Source: Pseudocercospora fijiensis CIRAD86
Lineage: Eukaryota > Ascomycota > Dothideomycetes > Mycosphaerellales > Mycosphaerellaceae
Length of the DNA: 64,000 nucleotides
Assembly: GCF_000340215.1 (NCBI RefSeq)
Contig: NW_006921532.1
Location: 8,871,409-8,935,408 of the forward strand
Direction: 5' to 3'
Shown here: one piece after another, positions 1 to 11,300 of the stretch
How the letters are laid out: every line of letters starts with the position of its first letter
How positions within the stretch are numbered: the first letter of the stretch is position 1
The notes under the pieces: model-generated
The model's database searches: none
What the model was told of the DNA's origin: nothing
What the model saw: only the letters and a program-made list of their open reading frames with translations
Translations under genes and position numbers: made by a program

Positions 1-1268
1 TAACTAATAGTGTTAAGGCTAACCCTAACCGGATTAAAACAATTACTAAATAGCTAACGCCTACTAGTATTAAGGAGCTTTAATTATTCCTAGGTTTTGC
101 TAACTTCTACCGTCGGTTTATTAAGGGCTATTCGAGGTACGTAATGCTACTAACTAAACTTACTAAAACTAAGGCCAACCCGACTAGAGAGTTTAAATAG
201 ACTAATAGAGTATAAGCCGCTTTTAACGGTTTAAAGCAACGCTTTACTAAAGTCCCCCTACTATACTATTTCGTACTAAGCAAACTAATCCGTATTAAGA
301 CTAACGCTTTATAGTTCGCTATATCGGCTATAATGTCTTAGCAGTTAGATAGTAACTACTACTAGTACCTAATTGCCTTCTTCTCGCGAAAAATAATCGA
401 TATAGAGCGCCGCTACGAGACCTACGAGCAAGAGCTCTTAGCAATCGTAGAAGCCTTTAAGTACTAGCGCTATTATCTTAATAGTGCTTAGTACCCTATT
501 TAGGTCTATACAGACTATAACAACCTCCGTAGAATTATAAAGGTTACTAGGGTTATAGGTCGATAGGCTAGATAGGCCGTCTACTTCGCCGGATTCGATT
601 TTAATATATTATATCGGCTAGGCGTAAGCAACCCTGCTAATAGCCTATCGAGGCGGCCTAATTACGATAGCGAGACTTAGTACATTAATTTATTGTTTCT
701 AACCCTATAGTATAAGATTGCTATAGCCCGTATTATTAATAAGCAAGCGTAGGATAAGCGGACTTCCGGACCCCGCGGCGGTAACAAATACTATAGCGGA
801 GTTGTTGTTCTTCTAGTATATATTAGAAAGGACGTAGATCGCTCGAGCTATAATAACTCGATTAAAGATATTGCTATCTATAGCGATAGTACTATAGAAG
901 AGGTTGCAGTAGTTCCGGCTGCTAGTGCTATTAGATATATATAATACGTACCTCGTTCGATAGTACGGGTACTATTAAATAACCTTGCAAACGGGGATAG
1001 TTAATCGTTTATAGATAAGCTATTGCGTACTTAGTAGAGAGACGCCTTTGCTATTAAACGTATTAATAGGCTTGTAAGTAGGCGAGCGACTCGATCTAGT
1101 AAGAGTAATAATAATTAGTCGATCGACGATAAGGGTTACTTAAAGTTTAAAGGCAGATACTATATCCCCGCTAAATAATCGATTAGATAAGAGCTTTTAA
1201 AGAGGCACTATAATAGTAAGCTCGCTAGTTACTATAGTATAGAGAGGTTATACGAGCTGCTATCGCGT
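1..1268 (+). mobile_element. Gypsy A2 (outer Ty3/Gypsy element), RT end and RNase H segment
   Basis: This is the left visible part of the outermost LTR retrotransposon; its 5' portion lies outside the window. Read in one frame with stops taken as Q or W, it encodes the RT thumb/connection (a 'FLGFANFYRRFIKGYS'-like stretch near 90-140), then an RNase H domain ('FAISAIM', 'YETYEQELLAIVEAFK', 'VYTDYNNL') and the integrase N-terminal linker. It aligns base for base with 31861-33135 of Gypsy A1, differing mostly by C/T and G/A changes expected of RIP. Its continuation is at 13115, after the insertion of Gypsy B. The coding sequence is dead through many TAG codons. Confidence 0.9.
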
Positions 1269-1273
1269 ATATA

Positions 1274-1619
1274 TATTACGGTTACTCGCGACAGATCGTT
1301 AAGTAACTTCTTATTACGTACAAGCCGAGGCTTCTTTAGAGAGGCTAATATAAGCGGGAGGTAGAGACAGAATAATTGGTATAAAGGTAATTCCAATTAG
1401 TAAGTAGATAATATAAGTTGAACGCCTCGAGCTATAAGGGCATTCCGGCGTTCCTAAATATAAAGGAGATATCTTGTCTATAGTCGTAAGCGACGTAAGC
1501 GACGCTGTCGCTCTCGACCGCTCCTATCGCTCCTAGTAAGATAGAGCGATAGCTTAGCCTACTAGTCTTAGCGTCGCTCTAAGATTATATAAGGACTCTA
1601 ACTAATTAGATCCGTAATA
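1274..1619 (-). repeat. LTR of Gypsy B (3' LTR with respect to gag-pol)
   Basis: 346 bp, nearly identical to 12764-13109. Its termini read TATTACGG and CCGTAATA where the other copy has TGTTACGG and CCGTAACA. That is the RIP product (TG to TA, CA to TA) of canonical TG...CA ends. Confidence 0.95.
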
Positions 1620-1679
1620 CTATCCCCCTTCTTAAGCGGAATAGTCCCTTATTCCGGGACTTTCTAATTCCAACTTCTT

Positions 1680-2270
1680 TATTATACTAAAGTTATCTAA
1701 GGATTTGTCTTCTCGCTAGCGTAAGGAAAATATCGTAAATAATATCCTCGCCGACTGCCTCGAAATACCGATCCGCTACTTTTATTACGAATAGGCCGGT
1801 AAACCCTACAAAGTCGATCTTCGTTCCGGTCGCTACTCCGAGTACGCCCTATACGGCTAGTCCTGTAATATACAAGTTACTCGTATAGAGTATAAAAAAA
1901 TCCGGAAGGCGCGCCTAAAGATAGCTAAAGATCTCGAAGCGGCCGAAGAGGAGAAGGACCTCCTTACGCGGAAGCTTTTCGAGTATCGCGTAAAGGTCCG
2001 TCGCTTACGCAAGTCGCTGCGTATAAAGGAGGATCGGGAGATATAAGCTCTTAAGGTAGAGGAAGCCTCTATTTAATAGGCGGAGGAGCTCGAAAGAGAG
2101 CTAGGCTCTTCGCCTATAGAGCCGATAATATTCTCGTTGCCTACTAACGAGCCATTTCCCCTAGATAGCCGATTATAGATATCGCCTTATAACTAGAGTC
2201 GTCTAGATAGGACATCCTAGCCTATCTCTAAAATCCCTAGTAGGAGTGCCGAGAGTCTAGTGTCCTAAAG
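1680..2270 (+). pseudogene. Opposite-strand ORF of Gypsy B with Zn2Cys6-like spacing
   Basis: This ORF lies between the LTR and the integrase end and reads opposite to gag-pol. Several in-frame TAG/TAA codons are explained by RIP. Near 1787-1865 the residues written as Tyr (TAC/TAT) and one surviving Cys fall in the pattern C-x2-C-x6-C-x8-C-x2-C-x6-C if TAY is taken as RIP-mutated TGY. That is the spacing of fungal binuclear zinc-cluster domains. An alternating Lys/Glu/Arg stretch follows (about 1880-2100) that could form a coiled coil. Seen: the frame and spacing. Inferred: the cysteines and any DNA- or RNA-binding role. I know of no firm functional assignment for such extra Gypsy ORFs. Confidence 0.55.
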
Positions 2271-2308
2271 GTATATATTTTTAATATTTCCTATCTATTT
2301 TTTCTTCT

Positions 2309-2475
2309 AGCTAGTTGGTCTAGTAGTATAATTCTTAGCTATAAAAGATATAGTTGCTAGGTACGCTATTAGAGTCCCCGCTCCTCGAGCTACACTGCCC
2401 TAGGTCGTTAAGAACTCTAAGGCGCTATAATCGATAGGGTCTAAGAGGTCGTAGGTTTAATTCCTATACTAGTTA
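2309..2475 (+). tRNA. tRNA-Pro-like gene with 95-nt insert, RIP-mutated, inside Gypsy B
   Basis: The parts follow tRNA order exactly: 7-bp acceptor stem (2309-2315 with 2468-2474, one G-U), two linker bases, and a D arm TGGTCTAGTAGTAT very close to eukaryotic tRNA-Pro. A 5-bp anticodon stem follows (cttag 2334-2338 with ctaag 2441-2445), then a 5-nt variable loop, a 5-bp T stem (2451-2455 with 2463-2467) and B box GGTTTAATTCC, which is GGTTCAATTCC before RIP. A T-rich run with T6 (2476-2485) resembles a Pol III terminator. The loop read as CT + AGGGT gives anticodon AGG with 2341-2435 as insert. If the intron sits at the canonical 37/38 site, the anticodon would be ATA instead. Identity is therefore tentative and the gene is probably inactive. 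Confidence 0.6.
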
Positions 2476-2559
2476 TTTCTTTTTTGTCCGGTTTTGATAT
2501 TTTTTAATTATCTACTAATAGTTCTATAGGTTTTCTTTTAGTTCCTAAGTGTTTTCTAA

Positions 2560-2903
2560 ATGTAGGTATCCTTTCTATTTAATAAGGTATTTCTAACCTT
2601 ACTAATCTAGGATTTCCTCGACTTTAAACTTATTTTCTTCCTTAGGTTAGAAGTGAAATGTTTCTTAATACGGTGTTTCGGCGTCTGTAGGTTCTAGTAT
2701 AGAGATATAGAATACTAGGTGGATTTTCGCGTCGTCCGGTAGTTTAAGTCGGTAATTAACTAGTCCTTTAGGCTTATTAATCAAAAATAGCCCGACTTTA
2801 ACGTAGTCTAGTTTCTTAGTCGATCTCCGGGTTTTTAGATTCTTTGTTAGGAGGTAGACCTTATCCCCCTTTTTTAGCTAAGGTGCTATTTTTCGTTTAG
2901 CAT
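2560..2903 (-). pseudogene. Gypsy B integrase C-terminal part (downstream of the LINE)
   Basis: Read on the minus strand this gives 'KKGDKVYLLTKNLKTRR', 'LDYVKVGLFLI' and 'HLVFYISILEP'. These are typical of the C-terminal integrase/GPY-type module of fungal Ty3/Gypsy elements. It continues the frame interrupted at 7857 by the LINE. In-frame TAG codons come from RIP. Confidence 0.8.
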
Positions 2904-2918
2904 TATATAGTCTTGTAA
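2904..2918. repeat. Left 15-bp target-site duplication of the LINE
   Basis: TATATAGTCTTGTAA occurs here and again at 7842-7856, flanking the LINE exactly. Confidence 0.9.
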
Positions 2919-2993
2919 CGCTATTACACACACGCTATTATATACACGCTATAGATAGAGAAGTTATATACTAGAGACTAAAAATGGCAGCGA

Positions 2994-4240
2994 ACAATTA
3001 GAGACGAAGGGAAGACAGTTAAGAAGGAAGGGAGGACGAATAGAAAGCACTATATACTAGGGCAGAGGAGGTGCTAAAGGCGGAGGATGGAAGAACCCCT
3101 AAGAGGGCATATAGGATAATAATCTTAGAACTCCTTAGAGGACTGAAAGCAATCTACAACTAGGCAAGCTACGTAATTACAAAGGTAGCTAATACAGTCG
3201 CAGCAAAGATTACGAAGAAACAACAGGAGACAAGCCTAAACTACCGCACCTAGGCAGCAGTAGCTAGTTAGGAGGCGCTAAAACCCCCGAAGACAGTAGT
3301 TAGAGTCTATATTACGGACCTATAGGAGCAAAAGGAAATCTAAGGACTTATAGGGAAAGAGATTGTAAAAAGAATTACAGTTAAAGAGGTAATTAGGGCT
3401 AGGAACGAAGGTAATAGAGTAATCAAGCTGTTTATAGTATAAGAGCAGGACAAAAAGAAGCTAGAAACATAAAAAGAATAGACAACTAAGATAGGGAAAA
3501 CAGTAAAGGTCTCTTAACAACAGTTTATAATTATAGCCTACAGCATAACAAGAAGCTTTAAGGAAGAACGGGATGTTAAGAGCCTATAGAGACAAAACTA
3601 AGCTATATACCTAGGCCTGAAGATTACAAAAGTAGCATAGATTAAAAGGAAAGTCGAAGAGACTAAGAAGCAGTCTTCCCTAATTATCTAGGTAGGGAGT
3701 ACAGAGCAAGCTAATATAGTACTAGACTAGGGGTTGTTCTAGGACTTTAAAAGATTGGAAACAGAGATACACAGAAGCAACTATAGGATAATGCAGTGCT
3801 TCAAATGTTAATACTATAGACACTTAGCAGCTAAGTATATAAAGACAACTAACACTTGCTCCTATTATATAGGGGATTACTAGGTTAAAGAATGCAAAGC
3901 ATACAAGGGAGAAGCAAGATATATATGCTATACTAAAAGACACCCCTCTTAGGCGAAGGAATGCCTAGTAAGAATACAGGTAGCTAGGAAGGCAAAGGAA
4001 GCTAGAATCAATACACTAAAAAGATACACAATAAGCTAGGGCAGCTAAGTGCAGAAGCAACCTAGCTAAGTACTACAAAAGAGGTCTAGATAAGATAATA
4101 GGTTTACATTTAGGGCCTTACTAGCATAAGAGAGTTACTAGTAACTAGGGAGACTAAGATACCTTAATATTATAGGAAAGGAAGTAGGGTAGACAAAGCT
4201 TAGTTAAATATTAGTCTAAAGTAAGGGAAGACTAAAGGAA
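2994..4240 (+). pseudogene. LINE ORF1 (gag-like, zinc knuckles)
   Basis: ATG at 2994 opens a frame that stays readable ('MAANN*RRRED') with RIP stops. Near 3790-3985 there are three knuckle-like clusters: 'MQCFKC.YYRHLAAK', 'CSYYIGDY.VKEC' and 'YICYTKRHPS.AKEC'. Some cysteines and histidines have become tyrosine, as RIP predicts. ORF1 proteins of LINEs bind element RNA as ribonucleoprotein. The 3' limit is approximate. Confidence 0.7.
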
Positions 4241-4269
4241 AACTTATAGGGAAATGATATAGATAAAAC

Positions 4270-7200
4270 CTAATAAATATTGCAACATTACTGAATATTA
4301 TATAGTACAATATTAATAAGAGTAAAGACAAGGTGCAGAGGAGCTTTCTTTAAGCACTAAACCTAAAAGAACATTACATTATTGCAATCTAAGAGCCCTA
4401 GCTCAACCTATACATAAAGAGACTAGCAACAGTTAAAGACCTAAGATACTACCCAATTATCTACAACTAGGGAGCCCTAAGGACATACATCTATATTAGT
4501 AAGGAGATAGATATAGAAACCTAGCAGGCTATACTATAGGAGGATAGGGACCTAATATTAGTTTAAGTAGAGATATCCTAAGGTACACTCTAAGTCTACT
4601 ATATATACAACCTACTACTAGACTTAAGAAGCAGTACCTAACTGAAAACCCTAGAAAGACTACCTAGAGTTATCTAGGGGAATACCTACTAAATCCTACT
4701 TAGGGATTTCAACCTCTACTACCCCCTCTAGGGCTTAGACTTTACCCTAGCTTGCTACTTCCTAGTAGGAAGGCTAATTGATATATTAGAGAGGGAAGGA
4801 ATAGAAATTGTTACCCTAAAGGGACTAATTACTTAGGAGGCAAGAGGAAGCAGCAGCACACTAGACCTATACTTTACATTATATTAGATTAGGAATAGGA
4901 TTACAAGATATAGGGTTAACTAGGAACTAGAAGAATTATTAGACTACTTCCCGGTATAGATTAAGCTAGATGTCTAAGCCAATTAGGAAAGGGAACTAGA
5001 GGAGAAGCTTAACTAGAAAGGTACTAAATAGGGCAGGATTAGGGAGGAACTAGAAAGGGACCTAAAACTAGAGGAACTCTTAATAAAGCACCTACTAAGG
5101 CTAGAGGACATTAACAAGGCAGTAGAAGAACTAATAGGAATCCTAAAATAGGTAGCTAGAAAGCGTACCCTAGCAAAGAAACATTCACTATACTAGCAAC
5201 TATACTAGACTAGCAAGCACATAAGGAAGGTTAAAGCAGCAAGGAAGGCTAGGAGGTAGTAGACATAAACCTATACCTAGGAAGTATAGGACAACTATAA
5301 TAAAGCCTACTAGGAAAAGAAGATCTAGATTAAGAAAGATAAGATGCAAGAATAGAGATCTATAATAGGAATAATTACAAAGAAACTAGAGGAGATATAG
5401 AGGATAGCTAAATAGGTAAGGAGGCCTAAATAGGAAAAGAATATACTACTACAATTCCTAGACATTATAGACTAATAAGGACAAATGCAGACTATAATAG
5501 AAGGGAAAGCAAGAGCCTTAGGCTAATACTTCTTCTATAGAAAAGTATAAGCAGACCTATTAGATATAAAGGAGGAAGAACAAGAGACTCTACTACTAGG
5601 CATACTAAGAGACACCTAAGTTAAACCCGAAACTATCGAAAGGATCCTAAAGAAAATTCTAGGCAATAAGGTACTAGGAGAAGACAAGATCTATAACAAA
5701 CTCCTAAAAGCATACAGGAAGGGGCTAGCCCTAGCACTAGCTAATATCTTTTTATAAAGCCTAGCACTAGGACACTACCTAAGACTATTTAGGAAGTCCC
5801 TAACAGTAGTGCTAAGGAAGCCCTAGAAGGAAGACTATATATAGCTTAAGGCCTACAGACTAATAGCCCTACTCAATATAATAAGTAAGGTGCTAGAAAA
5901 AATTGTCGCTAAAAGGCTAATAACCTTTGCCGAGGAAAGGAACATCCTTCCTAAAGGCTAGATAAGAGGAAGAAAGAAGAGGTTAACACTAACAGCTATA
6001 GAACTAATTATAGAACAGATTAAGTATATCTAGCACTATAGTTAAAACTAGGTAGCAACCCTCCTCTCCCTTAACATCTTAGGAGCCTTTAATAATGTCT
6101 CCTATAAAAGACTCCTATATATACTCAAATAGAAAGCTATACTAGACTAGATAGTCTAATTTATCTAGTCCTTTCTATAGGAAAGATCGATACAGCTTAT
6201 TCTAGGCAAATTCAAATTAGACCTAATGCTAACTAAAAAGGGAATCCCCTAAGGATTAACACTCTCCCTAATCCTCTTCCTTATCTTTATAGCAGACCTA
6301 CTCCTACTCCTAGAATTAAAAAACATATTAGTATTAGGGTTTGTAGATAGCACAAACATCCTAGCCTAGTCTAAGACAATAGAAACCAACTATAAGATCC
6401 TAGAAGAGAAGCACTAGAAGTATAAAAAATAGGCAAAGAGGTATAGAGCAAAATTCGCCCTAGAAAAGTACTAGCTTATCCACTTTAGCAAGGCTAAATC
6501 AACCTATAATATAAAGCAATCAATCACTATCTAAGGCTTTAAAACCCAACTATTAGCAGAGCTTAGGGTACTAGGGATCTAGCTAGATCCAAAACTGAAT
6601 TAGGGACTATAAGTAAAGAAGGCAAAGCAGAGGGCAGATGCTAATATACAATCTATCAATAGGCTTATAGCCTCTATATAGGGGGCTATATTCGAGAAAG
6701 CTAAAGTTATATACAAAGCAATTGTCAAGCTAGCAATGCTATATAGAGTATAGATATAGACAGCCTAGGAGAAAACACTAAAGAGGATTAAGTAACTAGT
6801 TAGCAGGTCCTAAACCTAAAGCCTAAAGAAAATCCTAGGAGCATATAAAACTATACTAACAAGGGTAGTAGAAATGGAATTAGGGATCCTACTAGTTAAA
6901 CAATACTTTAAGGGACTAAGACACCAATATATAGCAAAGACAATAGAATACCTAGTCTAACAGACTATCTAAAAGGCACTAGACAAGATAAAAGCCTAGT
7001 ATATTAGGACTAGGAGGCGGGACAGACTACAAATAACTCCCTAGAAAGCTAAAGACCTAGAGCAATATAGAGTCTTAACAAGAGAAATACTAGAGAAAGA
7101 GCTTTAGGGACTAAATATAAGGCTAAAGGAAGACAAGCTAAAGGGAGAGAAACAAAGCCTAGTAGAATCAATTGCTAGGCACCTATAGGAGCAGGAATAG

Positions 7201-7700
7201 AACAAAACACAAGTTAGACTAGGAACCCTAAAGGCACTAATCAAATTTAGTCAAAACAACTACTAGCTCTATAAGGACCTAAATAGGGCCGAGGCAAGCC
7301 TAGCTATCTAAATCAGATCTAAACACATTAGACTTAGATCTTACCTATTTAGAAGAAACGTCCTAGGAATTGAAAGCAGAGCGTACTAATATAGCTACTA
7401 ATCTTAGAACCCTAAGTATATACTGCTAGTCTGCCCTTAATAGTTAGAAGGCAGAAGTAATTAGAGACTAAAAGCAATAAAAAGGGAATATAATAAGCTA
7501 ATCTAGAGTAAAGAAGACCTAAAGAGGATAGTGAAGTAGATTATCAAATAGGGATTTATACAACAATTCGTACTAGTAAGGGAAACTAAGGAGTAGATAA
7601 GAAGGAGGGAAGAAGAGGGGGAAAGAAGGGTAGGGCAGTAGGCAAGGTAGTTAGAGGGTAATAACTATAACACTAGTACATCCTAGAGGAAGGAAAATAA
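4270..7700 (+). pseudogene. LINE ORF2: endonuclease + reverse transcriptase
   Basis: The N-terminal third (about 4370-4980) resembles an exonuclease/endonuclease/phosphatase domain ('LRDFNLYYPL', 'SSSTLDLYFTL'). The RT follows at about 5690-6600: 'DKIYNKLLKAY', 'LAKALANIF'-type, 'YRLIALLNIISKVLEKI', 'GIPQGLTLSLILF' and 'FVDSTNIL', the last being a damaged F-A-D-D block. A cysteine/histidine-type motif sits near 7330-7440. The frame is continuous with dozens of TAG codons. The enzyme would perform target-primed reverse transcription; this copy cannot be translated. Confidence 0.85.
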
Positions 7701-7856
7701 GGAAACGAGGAAGATTAGCACTTGTAAATAGGATAGGAGGGAGGTTTTTACCAACTAAGTTGGTTTCCTACCTAAAACAATACATAGAAACAGACCTGCA
7801 TAGGCCGAAAGGCACTACAACAGGCAAAAGAAATATCTATCTATATAGTCTTGTAA

Positions 7857-10800
7857 TCTTTTGTTAAGACTCGGCAATTGCCCTTTGCAATTCTTTATAT
7901 ACCTACTTTAAGTCTTCTAAAGCGACTATCGCTTTATCCGCGTATAGATACTGTAAATACTGTTCCCCGAACAGCTACGGATGTTTCCTAAAATTAGCGA
8001 AGAATAGTGTCTCTTTCGTAGTCTTAGATTGTTAGTTGTTTAGTGCAAGTTATGCTATAGGCAATAGCGATGCCTAATTGTTTTGTGCGTAATTGACGTA
8101 GTGCCGTAAGTATACCTCTAAGGCCTAATTCTTAACTTCCGTTTAGCCGTCTATCTATAGATAGTATACCGTTAATAGCTTGTACTTAATTCTAAGTGTC
8201 GCTATAAGCGTCTTCTAGTAGTTTGACGTAAAGAGCTTGTCTCTGTCCGTAATATAGGTCTTTAGAAATCCGTAGTATCGTATAAGTCTATCTAGTACGA
8301 GGTATCCGAGTTGCTCTACCGTACTTGCTTCGTTAGTAGGAATGAAGTGTACATATTTCGTAAGCCTATCGACTATAACAAGTATTATGTCGTAGCTATG
8401 TCCTATAACCGGATCCTTAGACTTCGGTAGTTTCGTAATAAAGTCTATTGTAACTTCGTCCTATAGTTTATCTAGTAGCGTCCTAAATTAGATATATCTA
8501 TACCTAGCGTGTCTATTAGCCTTGTTACGCTAACATTATAGACATTTCTTAATATATTCTAGAACTCGTTATCGTATGTATAGGAATCCGAAGCTTCGCT
8601 TAACTAGTTCTATTGTTTTTAGAACTCTAGGGTATCCAATTTCTAGTCCGTCGTAGTATTGTCGTATATACTCTGTAACTCGTTCCTTAGGTACTTAGTA
8701 TTTCCTATATTCGATTAGGAACTGTTCTTCTATGTCCTAAAGAACTTGTATAATATAGTTGAATTCTTTTGTGTTAGTACTAAGGCTTCCGTCTTGGTTT
8801 GCTTTTAATATCTGCTACTGTACTAGTTCGTAACCCTCTATATAGTCGCTATAGCGGCTTAGTACGTCGGCTCGTCCGTTCTTGCGTCCTAGGGTATAGC
8901 GGATTTCGAACTTGTACTGTCCTAGTAGCTCCGACTAGCGGGCCTATCTTCGGGTTAGTACTTTAGTCGTAGTAAAGTAAGTTAGATTCTTATAATTAGA
9001 AAGAATCGTAAGACTTAGTGCTCCTTCCGCGTATACTCGCTAGTATTGTAGTAATGCAACTATTGTAAGTAGCTCCTTATTATAGATGTCGTAGTTCTAT
9101 TCCGCGGATAATATCTTTCTCGAGTAATAGGCTACCGGGTATCGTTTCCCGTTATGCTCCTATATAAGGTATGCTCCTATAGCCCTATCCGACGCGTCTA
9201 TTTCTATCTAGACCGCCTTATTTCTATCGAATAATCGTAGCGTTGGCGTAGAAACGCATTGCTTCTTTAGCTGCCTAAACGCTTCGTCTTCCTTCGTGCT
9301 CTAGTTCTATTTCTTGTCTTTCTTTATAAGCTCCGTAAGGGGTACCGCTATCTTAGAGTAGCCCTCGATGAATTTTCTGTTATAGTTAGCTAATCCTAGG
9401 AATGATTGTACGTCTTTGACGCATGTAGGCGTTAGCTATTCCTATATTAACTTGGTTTTTTCCAGATCGATCCTAATTCCTATAGTACTAATAATAAATC
9501 CTAGGAACTTAACTTCCTTCTTATAGAATTCGCATTTCTTAGGTATAGTCTTAAATCCTACTTAAGTAAATCGTTCAAAGACGTCCTATACTATTCGTAT
9601 ATAGTCCGCGAGAGCTCCCTTAGTATAGACTAAGATGTCGTCTGTATATACGATAACGTATATATCTAGAAGGTCTCGGAGGACTTCGTTTACAAGGTCT
9701 TAACATAACGCTAAGGCATTTATAAGTCCTATAGGCATAACTAAGAATTCGTAAAGCCTATATCTTGTTCGGAATGCTGTTATCTATCCGTATCTAGCTG
9801 CTATACGTATTGCGTAAAACGCATCGCGTAGGTTAATCTTCGTATACTAGTCTAATCTAGTTAATCGGTCTTGCATTTCTTCGATGTTCGGTAGTAGGTA
9901 CCGATTCTTAATTATAATATCGTTAAGTCGTCTGAAATCGACTACTAGCCGTCCTTCGTCTAATCCGGCTTTTAGAACGAACATTACTAGTAAGGCTACC
10001 GAGGATGTCGACTTCCGTATCTAGCCTTTTTCTAATTTCTCTTTTAGCTACTTGTCTAGGGTTTTAAGCTCTTTCTTAGATATTGCGTATAAGGGTCCCT
10101 ATAGAGACTCTTTCCTAGGCTATAAGTGTATCTTATAATCCTATAGTTAGTGTTTAGGTAAGGCTGCCTTGCCTCTCTCCTCTTTAAAGAGTCGCTTCTA
10201 CTTACTATACTCTTTAGGAATGTCTAGGTCCGAGATTCTAGTTTTATTCTTCGATAGCGTATAACTTCTATCCTTCCCGTAATTATTATTATAACCCTCC
10301 TAACCTAACGGTAGTGTCGATCCGGGTTGAATACGGTTCTCCGTAATTCCTATCGACGTAAACGTCTTACGAGTCGCTCTGCGTTTGTTAATCTTATCTG
10401 CCTACGAACGCTACTACTATATAGGTTAAATGCCGATTATATAGTCGCATTCCTTAAATATAAGTACTCCTCTTCTCTAGTCTACGACTAGGTTATGCTT
10501 TCTTAACTAAGGTATGCCTAATACAATATTATAACTAGCTATATTAGTAATATCTAAGACAATCTCCTCGTAGTACTATTAGATAGCTAGTAGTAACGGT
10601 ATCGTTTCTCGTTCTATACTAGGTAGCGGTAACTTATCTACTGCTATAAGTTTATACGCTCCTTCTCTTCTACTTCGGGTTGCGATCCCTCGGCTTTTAA
10701 CGAATAATTCGGAGGCAAAGTTCCCGCTCGCTCCGGAATCTATTAATGCACTCGTCGGGTGCCCGTTAACGATAACTTTTGTACGGAAGACTGCTATTAA

Positions 10801-11300
10801 TACTTAAGCGCTTTCGGTATTAAGGAACTCTCTTAGAACGCTCTAATCTAGAGAGTTGGTCCGTTTCCCGACTAATTAGTAGCCTAACGTTGTTCTAACT
10901 AGTTACGGATCCGTAGTCCTGCCGTTCGTGCTTCTTCGGTATATAATTTTTCCTCGAGGGTATCGTTATATATATCCCGTCCCTACGCTACTATAGCCTT
11001 TCGGTATTGCTGATTTAATCGCTAGACCGTCTAACGTATATCTTAAGTAATAATCGTCCTTTCGTCGGGTAGGACGTATCCGTAGGGCGTAATTATACTT
11101 CCTATCGGTACTCGCTCCGTAATAAAGTTATAGTACGTATAGTCTATAGGTATCTAGGGGTAATTCTAGAATTTTGCTTATAAGCTTATCTAGAAATAAT
11201 TAAATTAGATAGGATCGACCTTCTGTTATCCGTTAACCTTTAGAAACATTTCCTCGTATTTGCGTACTAGATATAAGGCGATTGTTCGCGCTGCTATAGG
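7857..11300 (-). pseudogene. Gypsy B pol: protease, RT, RNase H, integrase
   Basis: On the minus strand, in order: a retropepsin motif 'ALIDSGASGNFAS' near 10711-10750; RT with 'GRLVVDFRRLNDI' and the intact catalytic block 'VYTDDILVYTKG' near 9615-9650; RNase H 'VQIEIDASDRAIGAYLI' near 9190-9240; integrase zinc finger and DDE core ('CLQCQRNKANRH', 'DFITKLPKSKDPVIGHSYD', 'YITDRDKLFTS') at 8230-8590. The frame then stops at the LINE insertion point and resumes at 2903. All domains are canonical Ty3/Gypsy. Stops are TAG/TAA from CAG, CAA and TGG. Confidence 0.9.

Larger units (their letters stand above)
2919..7841 (+). mobile_element. LINE (Tad1/I-like non-LTR retrotransposon) in Gypsy B integrase
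   Basis: This 4.9-kb element has no LTRs, a 15-bp TSD, ORF1 with zinc knuckles, and ORF2 with endonuclease and reverse transcriptase. The 5' end has short ACACGCTATTA-type repeats. The 3' end is a short TATC-type tail rather than a long poly(A). The frames are continuous apart from RIP stops. I did not recognise an RNase H domain after the RT, so assignment to Tad1 rather than another fungal LINE clade is provisional. Confidence 0.9.
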
